Shown here: positions 21,183 to 30,340 of the stretch, one piece after another
How positions within the stretch are numbered: position 1 is the stretch's first letter
Layout: each line of letters starts with the position of its first letter
NCBI RefSeq assembly: GCF_040954645.1
Contig: NC_092813.1
Span: forward strand, 22,141,235 to 22,205,234
Length of the DNA: 64,000 bases
From: Diabrotica undecimpunctata
Lineage: Eukaryota; Arthropoda; Insecta; Coleoptera; Chrysomelidae
Reading direction: 5' to 3'
Made by a program: the position numbers and the translations under genes
The notes under the pieces: model-generated
What the model was told of the DNA's origin: nothing
The model's database searches: none
Seen by the model: only the letters and a program-made list of their open reading frames with translations

Positions 21183-22962
21183 ACATACTTAGTGTTGCCA
21201 CATGGAACGCTAATGGCCTGCTAAACCATAAGCAAGAAGTAATTACTTTTTTAAACTTGAATAAAATTGACGTTCTGCTTATTTCAGAAAAATTACTTTA
21301 CCGACCTAACTACGTTCAATATTCCGCTCTATACCACATACAGCACACCTCATCCCGATGATACAGCTCATGGTGGCTCGGCGGTAATCATCCGCAGCTG
21401 CATATGACATCATGTATTGCCGAAATATGTAACAGAAAAAATACAAGCAGCAATCGTTCAAGTAAATTCAACGCCATGGCACTTAACGCCATAACATATC
21501 TGCAATGTATAGCCCACCTCGTCACGCAATCTCCACAGATAAATATGAAGCCTACTTCCAATTACTTGGCAGCAAATTCGTAGCCGGGGGAGACACTGGG
21601 GCTCAAGACTCACAACAAAAAAAGGTCGTTATCTTATAAAAACAATGACCGACAACAACTATGATTGCCACAACATCGGAATCTCTACGTACTGGCCGAG
21701 TGACCCCAGAAAACTTTCAGATCGACTGGACTACTACATAAGCAAAGGAGTGTCCAGAAACAACTGTCTAATAGAATCCAGCTATGACCTCTCATCGGAT
21801 CATACACCGGTTATTATGAGCCTGAGTACCACAGTTATAAACAGCCCACCACCTCCTCGACTCACGTCAAAAAACACCAACTGGGCAGATTTTTAATCCT
21901 ACCTAGAAGAAAAAACCAATCTTAATCTGCGGATCAAATCTACTGATGACATAGATACAGCAGCTCAATACTTCAGAGATCTAGAAACAACATAGACCTA
22001 TATATATTCAATACACTACGTAGGCAACTTGGAGTAGCCATCAAAGCCCAAACAACGAAACCTTCGAACATTACATTAAAAATCTTACAGCAAATGACCA
22101 GACGTTATGAAAGGCGTCAAAGAAGCTTAAGAAACCATACACAACTGTTCCTCCCATCCGTAAACCAAATGGCGAATGGGCCTGTTCATCGAATCATCAA
22201 ACAAGATCATCGAATGATAAATGAAATATCAAAAAGTCTTGAAGAAAAGAAATACTGCAACGCTGTATTTCTAGACATTTCAGAAGCATTTGACAAAGTC
22301 TGGCACAGAGCTCTGCTTTACAAAGTAAAAATAGCACTATCCAGTAACTATTTCCTCCTAATTAAATCCTACATATCAAATAGATATTTCTCTGTAAAAT
22401 TCAAAGACCAACAATCCAACCTCTGCCCTATCGACTCCGGAGTCCCGCAGGGTAGTGTTCTAGGGCCGCTGCTTTTCTCACTCTACACAGCCGATATACC
22501 AGAGACTAATAATACTACAATCGCTTTGTAAAACGTCTAACTTGAAAGAAACATATCCAGACCAAAAGAAGGCAGCTCGACTTAAAATTTCGGCAAATGT
22601 ATTGGCTTCTTGGACGTAAATCAAAACTTAACATACAAAACAAAATTCTTCTATACAAAGCCATACTCAAACCTATCTGGTTCTACGGACTACACCCATG
22701 GGGCTGTGCAAAGCTAACTTCGCTGAATATTATCCAAAGATTCCAGTCTAAAGTGCTAAGATCGATAGTAGATGGACCATGGTACATAAGTAATCAAACA
22801 CTTCACTACGACTTAAAGATTCCTTTCATCAGAGAAGAAATCCATTCACAAAATGAACTTACCATTCACCATAAAAATAAGCTAGTAAGTGACCTATTCA
22901 ATAATGGTCCAGCCACAAGAAGAATAGATAGAACTTGGCCTCAAGACCTACTTCAAAACTAA
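21183..22962 (+). pseudogene. Jockey-type ORF2 (endonuclease + RT)
   Basis: It starts with L-S-V-A-T-W-N-A-N-G-L (21190), the APE endonuclease entry motif. The end of the endonuclease is at 21645-21896 (Y-W-P-S-D-P-R-K, D-L-S-S-D-H-T-P-V). RT is at 22094-22531, with A-V-F-L-D-I-S-E-A-F-D-K-V-W (first Asp) and G-V-P-Q-G-S-V-L-G-P. A deletion at about 22530-22590 removes the F-A-D-D catalytic motif, and the thumb/C-terminal region resumes at 22597-22962 (F-Y-G-L-H-P-W-G-C-A). Stops and frame changes occur at 21300-21640. Inactive. Confidence 0.75.
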
Positions 22963-23159
22963 ACCAAAATAGAATAAGGTGAGACATCATTGGAAGTCTC
23001 TCCTTCACGCGCAAAACCTGTAACACATTTACTTAATACTCTGTAATGATGTAGATTGTAAATAAACATATATAATAAAAAAAAAGTTAAATTAGGGGTT
23101 ACAAATTCAAATCGCCTCTTACTGAAATTTATCAAAACGCAAACGAGAATAGAAAACTT

Positions 23160-23930
23160 GGGTGATTCAGAAGCAGACATGAAGGAATTGGAAAACTTTA
23201 AGACAAAATAATATGAAACAATACAAATAGCATTAACATTTATTATTTAAGAAATACTACGCAAATCAAACAATAACCCAAGTAAATTTCCGATCATCGA
23301 ACTGATACAATTCTACAATTTAGAAACATATGTTATACTCATTCTTGAGGACCATAATATTCCAAAGGTCGGAAAATTTTACTATTTAATCGGAAGTCTA
23401 AGAGGTTCAGCACAAAATATTCTGTCAGTTATTAATGAAAGTGTCGATTACCAATGAAAATTATGATGTTTCTTGGAACTCACTGAGAGATAGATTCTCA
23501 AACGAATCTCTATCTCAAAAATCATATAAAAGCATTATTCGAGTTACGAATGATTTATGGGAAATATGGCACGCGAAATTTAACAGGAGATTTCCAGTTT
23601 AGGTTTAAGGCCACATAATTACTAGGCCAACCTGTAAAATCATTTAATTCTCTATTGATTCATTTATTAATTTCAAAATTAAGTTCGCATCAAGACGAAC
23701 TTGGCGAAGGCTTTCTCATAATAAATAAATTAAAGAAACAAAAATTAAACAATTTTCTTGAATCATTGTGAGATAGGTGTATTATAGCGAAATCCTTTGC
23801 AAAGGAAAGTATTAAACATAAACTAGCGTGGTCGATATTTAATAACATAAAATCAACTATACCAAAAGCACACAAACTCATCAAATCCTATGGCTGCGCC
23901 AAATCTAGGTAAATACTTTCGTCTTGGTAT
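23160..23930 (+). pseudogene. BEL/Pao-like Gag remnant (DUF1759-like)
   Basis: Readable pieces in shifting frames: K-F-P-I-I-E-L near 23280, K-F-Y-Y-L-I-G-S-L-R-G-S-A near 23377-23415, H-I/K-A-L-F-E-L-like text near 23525, and L-G-Q-P-V-K-S-F-N-S-L-L-I-H-L near 23625-23670. The order matches the DUF1759 region of BEL/Pao Gag, which forms the capsid. No protease, RT or LTR is seen. Assignment is from motif order only. Confidence 0.5.
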
Positions 23931-23973
23931 CTTAAGGTAGCGGGGACGAATAAGCGTCCAAGACCAATTTAAC

Positions 23974-24474
23974 CTACGTAATATTTTTTCACTTTTTTTT
24001 CACTAATTTATTACCACCCTAATAATTTTTCACCATCAAACCACCCTTAATGGGAGCGATTCTGCTGGCTTAAGGTTCAAGCTAGCAGAATTCAGAAACA
24101 AAAACTTTTTGCTTATGCCATATTTTTTCACCCATTTTTCACTAATTTATTACCACCCTAACAATTTTTCACTACCAAATCACCCTTAAGGAGAGCGATT
24201 TTGCTGCCTTACGAATAAAACTGGTACAATTCCAAAAATAATATTTATGATATACCACAGTGCTCTGCTAGATTTTTACAAGCCTAGTAATTGTTTTCGT
24301 AACTACCCTAATTAAAGACATTCTGAAATGTTACTCTGCGCTAACTAATATTTATTTTTTAAATGTTTAAATATTGAAAATATGAAAATACTTTATTAAA
24401 AAAATTATAAATTTTAACTGTTTTAAAAAATTAACTCTGATTCTAGTAGTGAGTAAATGGCTAAGAGAAATCAA
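23974..24474. repeat. foldback left arm
   Basis: Reverse complement of 24665-25170 with scattered substitutions and small indels; ends inward at gagaaatcaa. Confidence 0.9.
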
Positions 24475-24664
24475 ATCGTGAGCCCCTTTTATGAATATAA
24501 AATAACTGAAATCAAGTTGAGTTTTAGTAAATGCAATGGAATTGTTATATTTCACAGAATAATTACCAGGTAAGAAATATACAAATTGAAATAATTTTAA
24601 TATATCTATTACATTAACTACCTGATTGTAAAGGAGAGTCAGTACACCTTGCGCACCTATGTCG

Positions 24665-25170
24665 TTGATTTCTCTTAGCCATTTACCCACTACTAGAATC
24701 AGAGTTAATTTTTTAAAACAGTTAAAATTTAGGTATAATTTTTGTAATAAAGTATTTTCATATTTTCAATATTTAAACATTTAAAAAATAAATATTAGTT
24801 AGCGCAGAAGTAACATTTCAAAATGTCTTTAATTAGGGTAGTTACAAAAACAATTACTAGGCTTGTAAAAATCTAGCAGAGCACTGTGGTATATCATAAA
24901 TATTATTTTTGAAATTGTACTAGTGTTATTCGTAAGGCAGCAAAATCGCGTTCCTTAAGGGTGGTTTGGTAGTGAAAAATTGTTAGGGTGGTAATAAATT
25001 AGTGAAAAATGGGTGAAAAAATATGCCATAAGCAAAAAGTTTTTTTTTTCTGAATTCCGCTAGCTTGAACCTTAAGCCAGCAGAATCGCTCCCATTAAGG
25101 GTGGTTTGATGGTGAACAATTATTAGGGTGGTAATAAATTAGTAAAAAAAAGTAAAAAAATATTACGTAG
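24665..25170. repeat. foldback right arm
   Basis: Partner of 23974-24474; starts ttgatttctc and ends tattacgtag. Confidence 0.9.
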
Positions 25171-25298
25171 ATGCTCTTCTTATTGAAAATATTTTGTCAG
25201 CTATATCGCTGAGGGCTCTTTCATACATATGCGCATTCGTGGAATGGAAAGAGCCCTCAGCGATATAGCTGACAAAATATTTTCAATAAGAAGAGCAT
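25171..25298. repeat. 52-bp perfect inverted duplication
   Basis: 25171-25222 is the exact reverse complement of 25247-25298, around a 24-nt spacer. The right copy is the start of the Pogo-like transposase frame (M-E-R-A-L-S-D-I-A-D-K), so the left copy is a duplicated, inverted piece of that gene. Confidence 0.95.
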
Positions 25299-26945
25299 CC
25301 AAGTTATACAACATTCCTTATGAAATATTGCAAGACCGATTAAGAGGTCGTTTCAAGGCCAAAAGAATTACACTAGGACGAAAACTGTCTTTACCAAGAG
25401 AGAGGAATCCGAATTTGTATCTAGAATTTTAGAACAGTCGAAGGCATTTTTTGGCCTTACTTCCCGTACCATAGGTCAAATGGTTTTTGAATATGCAGAG
25501 CACAACCAAATTAAACATCCGTTTAAAATGGCAACGAAAATGTATGGAAAAGACTGGTTTTATTTATTTATAAACCAGAAGCAAAAAGTTTGAGCAGAAT
25601 TAATGCTTTTAATCGTGAAGAACTAAAGATATTTTTTAACAAAAACTTGGTAACTGTATGCGATCGTTACAAATTTGAATGTCACCAAATTTTTAATTTT
25701 GATGAGACGGGTATCAATAATGTTCCTATTCTCTGTAAAATTATAGCTGCCAAAGGCTAGAAACCGGTTGACAAGCCAGAAACAAATGGTGGTGAATGAG
25801 GACAAACCACGACGATAGTATGCGCTTTCAGTACCTCAGGTCAATATATTCCACCTATATTTATTTATAGGTGGAATCGGATGATAGAAGGTTTGGACAA
25901 AACCGGTCCTATCGGAGCAATATACAAATGTTTTAGATCAGGGTCGATAACGAAACAACTTTTAATGGAATGGTTGTAATATTTTCACCGGCATGATAAT
26001 ACTTCTAAAGACCATCCAGTTCTTTCAGTGCTAGATAACCACAAACCGCTTTCAAGTCTGGCTTCCTACAATTTTTGTCGAGACACCGGAATAAATCTCC
26101 TTTCACTGCCACCGCACACCTCGCACTGTCTCCAGCCTCTAGATATCATGTTTTTTCTTCATTTCAAGACGGCTTACTACCAAGAGTGTGACAAGTATAT
26201 AAAACAAAAAATATGGGAGAATCAATACAACAGACATTGCGGAACTTGTTAAAAATGCCTTTAATAGGGCTGCGTCTGTTGAGAAGGCTGTAAATGGTTT
26301 TCGAACCACAGGGATCTTTCTTTTTAATCCCGATTTTTTTTGTGAAGAAGAATTAATATTTATACCAGTATTTGAACAATATCAAGATAATGTGTCTTCT
26401 CTGTCCGATACACATCAAACACCATCGCCAACACCATTTCCCCTTGATGAGTTCACCAGGGCCCAGTAAAGCCCAAAATAAAAAACTGAGATCATAAGCA
26501 GCACCAGCATCAGAATATTCTTTATCTAATTCAGAATTAAAGGAAGTTTTAGACATTGATCTACGCGAAGATAAAAAAAATCTGTGCAGCTAAAAAATAA
26601 AAGCTTATCTCGTATATATTTCACTGAACTATGCCCTCTACCGGTACTACCAGTCAGTAGTTATACAAAAACTAGAAGCAGGCGAACTCAACACTCGACC
26701 ATTTTAACATCAACAACATTAAAAGAACAATTAGAAAATAAGGAACAAAGCAAAAGAAGAATGAGGTTGAGAAAGATAAACGAACAATTGGAGCTACTAA
26801 GATAAAAACAGAAAAATTAGTCAAGAAGTTTGGATCAAATGAATTATGGTGGAGATGTCGTTTCTGTGGTCTCTGCGATCATGTAGACTGCACTGAAGGC
26901 GATACTGCTACTCTTTATATTTGCTCAAACTGTAAATGTAACTAA
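25229..26945 (+). pseudogene. Pogo/Tigger-like transposase
   Basis: N-terminal psq-type helix-turn-helix: R-R-A-S-K-L-Y-N-I-P-Y-E-I-L-Q-D-R-L-R-G (25286-25346). In other frames: S-R-T-I-G-Q-M-V-F-E-Y-A (about 25460), N-F-D-E-T-G-I-N-N (about 25697, first catalytic Asp), L-D-N-H-K-P-L-S (26028-26050, second Asp), P-P-H-T-S-H-C-L-Q-P-L-D (26105-26145, last catalytic position), F-R-T-T-G-I-F-L-F-N-P, and a C-terminal C-R-F-C-G-L-C-D-H-V-D-C-T-E-G PHD-like finger (26852-26900). The order matches pogo superfamily DDE transposases that cut at TA. At least six frame changes are needed, so it is long dead. Confidence 0.8.
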
Positions 26946-28016
26946 AGAAATATGTATTTTATACTTAAACCTAAGTAAACTTATTCATTGGACTGGTCCA
27001 TTTGTGATCGATATTTCCCATCCTTGATAAATATTACATATCTCCATTGTCGATATTACCCGATTGATCGATATTACCCGAATTTTTTTAAATTTAAAAA
27101 ATATATATTTTTAATTATTTTATAATATTTTTGTAGCAGGAATTGGTCAACTGAATGAACTAAATGTCTATATATTATAAGCTTCAAATTGGTAAAAGCT
27201 ATAGCAAACAGTCTATAACCGTTTTGTCTTAGGAAGTCGATATTCCCCTACTTTCCCCTAATTATTTTATAAACTAAATAAGATGTTTAAAAATTATTGT
27301 ATTTATATGAAATTATTTTAAAATGAGAAATTCATGAAAATTTAAACATATGATTCAATATTGGATGATATTTATGACTTTTAAATTTTGACAATCGTTG
27401 CAAATCGAATATTTTATTGACAAGTATTCTTTTATTTTTTTACTTATCATTTAATGTATGTATTTTGTTAGTTTTTTGAGCTTAGAAAGCGCAGATGCAC
27501 CGGGATTTGCGCATGAGTTGATCCGCCTGAAACTGGTTTTTAACTAGTTTTTAACCGTTATTTTAAAACATTTACGTCGTGGGCGCTCGACTTAGGGCAT
27601 TTATTGGCCGATACGCATTTATATGGCTGAATAAACAGGTACCAGCAAAGTGGAATAAGGATATTATTATACCATTACATGCAGTTTACAGTTATAATGT
27701 GAAAACTGCCTTGGAATCACGCTGTTGAACGCGGCATAAAAAATAATGTCCAACGTCATTTATGACAGACTTAAGGAAAATTCCTTTTATTTCGATATAC
27801 TCTTTATGAGTACGAGAAACCAATTAGCTAAGGATTTTCGCTTCGTTAAGGAGATATGTGGAATGCAATTTTAGATTCCTCATGTCTCTAATTACATCTT
27901 TATCAACGTCTGTTTTGCCTTGCAATTCTTAGAAGGCACAGATTAAAGGAGAAATCTGAATTTGGTTTCGAAAATTAGTTTACGTATTTATTAATGAATA
28001 TTATTAACAACACTGT
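26946..28016. other. non-coding stretch, probable Pogo element 3' region then unassigned
   Basis: 27020-27080 has repeats of cgatattacccg, which may belong to the transposon end. The part 27480-27960 is unassigned; I recognise no gene. Confidence 0.35.
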
Positions 28017-28259
28017 ATGGCACGATTAAATAATCTTGCTCAAGAAATTCCCGAAAGAAAGTTGACTCAGGAAGTCTTATTAAATAATATTAATCCAATG
28101 AAAGTTTTTTACGATTCAAATCAAAATAAAAAAGATCTATCGACTTCTGATCTAAATATTGGTAATTGGTATATATGCATGGAGCAATCAGACGGTTTAT
28201 CTTATAAATTACATTCCATTAAAAAAATAATGGTTCAGGTCCTACAAAGTCTACATTAA
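28017..28259 (+). CDS. hypothetical 80-codon ORF
   Basis: I do not recognise this protein. It reads as ordinary polar sequence (M-A-R-L-N-N-L-A-Q, then S-T-S-D-L-N-I-G-N-W-Y-I-C-M) with no membrane segment or cysteine motif. Codon usage looks more gene-like than that of the flanking AT-rich DNA. It sits just left of the Penelope inverted flank. It could be one exon of a host gene or a relic of another element. No start context or splice evidence is decisive. Confidence 0.25.
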   Translation: MARLNNLAQEIPERKLTQEVLLNNINPMKVFYDSNQNKKDLSTSDLNIGNWYICMEQSDGLSYKLHSIKKIMVQVLQSLH

Positions 28260-28364
28260 TATCTTTCTCCAGATGTCTTATTGAAATGAAAGACGATCAT
28301 AAACTAGGGATTTGGAATATGGTTAATAACATTATATTATACTTGATCCTAATCATAAATTTAC

Positions 28365-29210
28365 ACTAATTACTATTTAACTGGGAATAAGCCACAATTA
28401 AAGGTTAAAATACGTTTATTGACGTTTCAATTTCCACTTCGGAAATCGTTCTCAAAATACAAACATTAGTAAATTAAACAAATTTTGTTTTTGTTACTTA
28501 GTGAAAAATTCTTCTATTAATTTAATTTTATCTGACTCATCTATATTGACAATTCAGACATACATTATACATTTTAAAGTAGACGACTTTAAAATGATAT
28601 TGCCAATATTGTTGAGTTGCGTTCCTGGGACGACTTTACTTATAAGATAGTTCATTCGATTACATGAAATCAACTTTAACTTGAGAATATCCGTCAGAAA
28701 AGATCATAACATGTAATTCGTCTTTAAAAAGACAAATACATGCCATGATGACAGTAAAATTCTCCTGTTAGTGATTTCATAGTAAATTATGAGGGAAAAA
28801 CCAGGAAAAAAACCTCATAATACTATCCCGACATGGTAAGTATTTGATCTTGCATTTATTTTACCTTCAATAAATACCAAATTCCGATTTTATATGTTTG
28901 TTATTTAAAAAATATAAATGATGTATTCTCTATATGTTACTGACTTACCAATACTGGTATTTTCTTTTTAATAACTTCCTCTTTCAATATGGGTAACCAG
29001 ATCCTACTACATTCTGCCGAGGAATTCGCGACACAATTGGTCTCATTTAGCATAATTAGAGCCGCTTCTTTGATTTTTCTCTTTTTACCATCCGTTTCTT
29101 TTAGGACTATATTTGAATCATTCCATTGAACCCTATGTTCATTATCCCATGCATGTTTACATATTTGAGATCTATCAAATTCTCTATTTTTAATATAGGA
29201 TTGATGTTCA
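28365..29210. repeat. left arm of Penelope inverted pair
   Basis: Reverse complement of 29488-30333 with a few substitutions (for example catgccatgatgac against gtcatcattgcatg). It comprises a Penelope terminal repeat (to about 28936) plus the end of the GIY-YIG coding region. Confidence 0.9.
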
Positions 29211-29476
29211 CTTATTCTAACATTTAATGGCCTTGATGTTTCACCTAAATAAAACTGATCGCATTCACAAGGTATTTTATAAATGCAATTCTTTGTCCTT
29301 TCTTGTTCATTGTTAGGTTTGGTTTTGGACAAAATAGGTCTCAACGTGTTTGTTGTTTTGAATGTTGTTGAAATGTTGAATTTATTTCCTATCCTTTTAA
29401 GCTTTTCCGATAATCCTTTTATATATGGTATTGTTATTTTCCTCGTATTATCCCTTGTATATGTTGTAGGATCTCG
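28937..29476 (-). pseudogene. Penelope C-terminal fragment, inverted copy
   Basis: Minus-strand frame covering the last ~180 codons of the 817-residue Penelope protein: the post-RT linker and the GIY-YIG endonuclease (C-I-Y-K-I-P-C, then F-Y-L-G-E-T). The 5' portion is missing from 29476, where it meets, head to head, a plus-strand fragment. The reading frame that remains is open to its stop. An inverted 5'-truncated partial copy next to a complete one is a known PLE layout. Confidence 0.9.
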
Positions 29477-29487
29477 TTGAAGAGAAT

Positions 29488-29763
29488 TTAGAACATCAAT
29501 CCTATATTAAAAATAGAGAATTTGATAGATCTCAAATATGTAAACATGCATGGGATAATGAACATAGGGTTCAATGGAATGATTCAAATATAGTCCTAAA
29601 AGAAACGGATGGTAAAAAGAGAAAAATCAAAGAAGCGGCTCTAATTATGCTAAATGAGACCAATTGTGTCGCGAATTCCTCGGCAGAATGTAGTAGGATC
29701 TGGTTACCCATATTGAAAGAGGAAGTTATTAAAAAGAAAATACCAGTATTGGTAAGTCAGTAA
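29488..29763 (+). pseudogene. Penelope C-terminal fragment, tandem lead copy
   Basis: Plus-strand, starting within the GIY-YIG domain (E-H-Q-S-Y-I-K-N) and running to the normal TAA at 29761. Identical in register to the end of the two complete copies. It lacks the RT and most of the endonuclease, so it is the truncated first unit of the tandem array. Confidence 0.9.
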
Positions 29764-30340
29764 CATATAGAGAATACATCATTTATATTTTTTAAATAAC
29801 AAACATATAAAATCGGAATTTGGTATTTATTGAAGGTAAAATAAATGCAAGATCAAATACTTACCATGTCGGGATAGTATTATGAGGTTTTTTTCCTGGT
29901 TTTTCCCTCATAATTTACTATGGAATCACTAACAGGAGAATTTTACTGTCATCATTGCATGTATTTGTCTTTTTAAAGACGAATTACATGTTATGATCTT
30001 TTCTGACGGATATTCTCAAGTTAAAGTTGATTTCATGTAATCGAATGAACTATCTTATAAGTAAAGTCGTCCCAGGAACGCAACTCAACAATATTGGCAA
30101 TATCATTTTAAAGTCGTCTACTTTAAAATGTATAATGTATGTCTGAATTGTCAATATAGATGAGTCAAATAAAATTAAATTAATAGAAGAATTTTTCACT
30201 AAGTAACAAAAACAAAATTTGTTTAATTTACTAATGTTTGTATTTTGAGAACGATTTCCGAAGTGGAAATTGAAACGTCAATAAACGTATTTTAACCTTT
30301 AATTGTGGCTTATTCCCAGTTAAATAGTAATTAATTTAAA
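29764..30340 (+). repeat. Penelope pseudo-LTR, unit 1
   Basis: 577 bp between the stop of one ORF and the ATG of the next; repeated at 32795-33371 and 35826-36402. The long inverted word pair attttaaagtcgtctactttaaaat (two halves of it, 30105-30129) forms a local hairpin. Confidence 0.9.
30244..30282 (+). ncRNA. degenerate hammerhead-like motif in Penelope pseudo-LTR
   Basis: ttgagaa, then an 8-bp helix (cgatttcc with ggaaattg, one G-T wobble), then gaaac and gtc. The layout is hammerhead helix II with GAAA, but CUGANGA reads UUGAGAA, so the core is not canonical. Repeated at 33275-33313 and 36306-36344. PLE pseudo-LTRs are known to carry hammerheads. Confidence 0.4.

Larger units (their letters stand above)
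19220..23085 (+). mobile_element. Jockey-type LINE, internally deleted
   Basis: About 3.9 kb with a 5' leader, ORF1 with zinc knuckles, an ORF2 with endonuclease and RT, and a short A-run (aataaaaaaaaag, about 23069-23083) at the 3' end. Deletions removed parts of the endonuclease/RT junction and the RT catalytic loop. The base composition is C- and A-rich on the coding strand, unlike the flanks, as in many Jockey elements. The 5' end is approximate. Confidence 0.7.
23974..25170. mobile_element. foldback-type element
   Basis: 1197 bp made of two arms (23974-24474 and 24665-25170) that are close reverse complements, around a 190-bp unique centre. Outer ends read ctacgtaata and tattacgtag. Each arm contains two diverged copies of a block starting cactaatttattaccaccct, 139 bp apart (24001 and 24140), so the arms are themselves tandem-repetitive, as in foldback elements. 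No ORF worth calling lies in the centre. The flanks show no target duplication that I can see; the right end abuts the palindrome at 25171 exactly. Confidence 0.8.

Noticed and set aside
23998..24250. Repeated blocks as a CRISPR array
   Set aside because: Only two diverged blocks per arm, inverted partner present, no short regular spacers; it is a foldback arm.
30105..30129. Hairpin taken as a terminator
   Set aside because: Eukaryotic context; the palindrome is part of the repeated pseudo-LTR and more likely structural.
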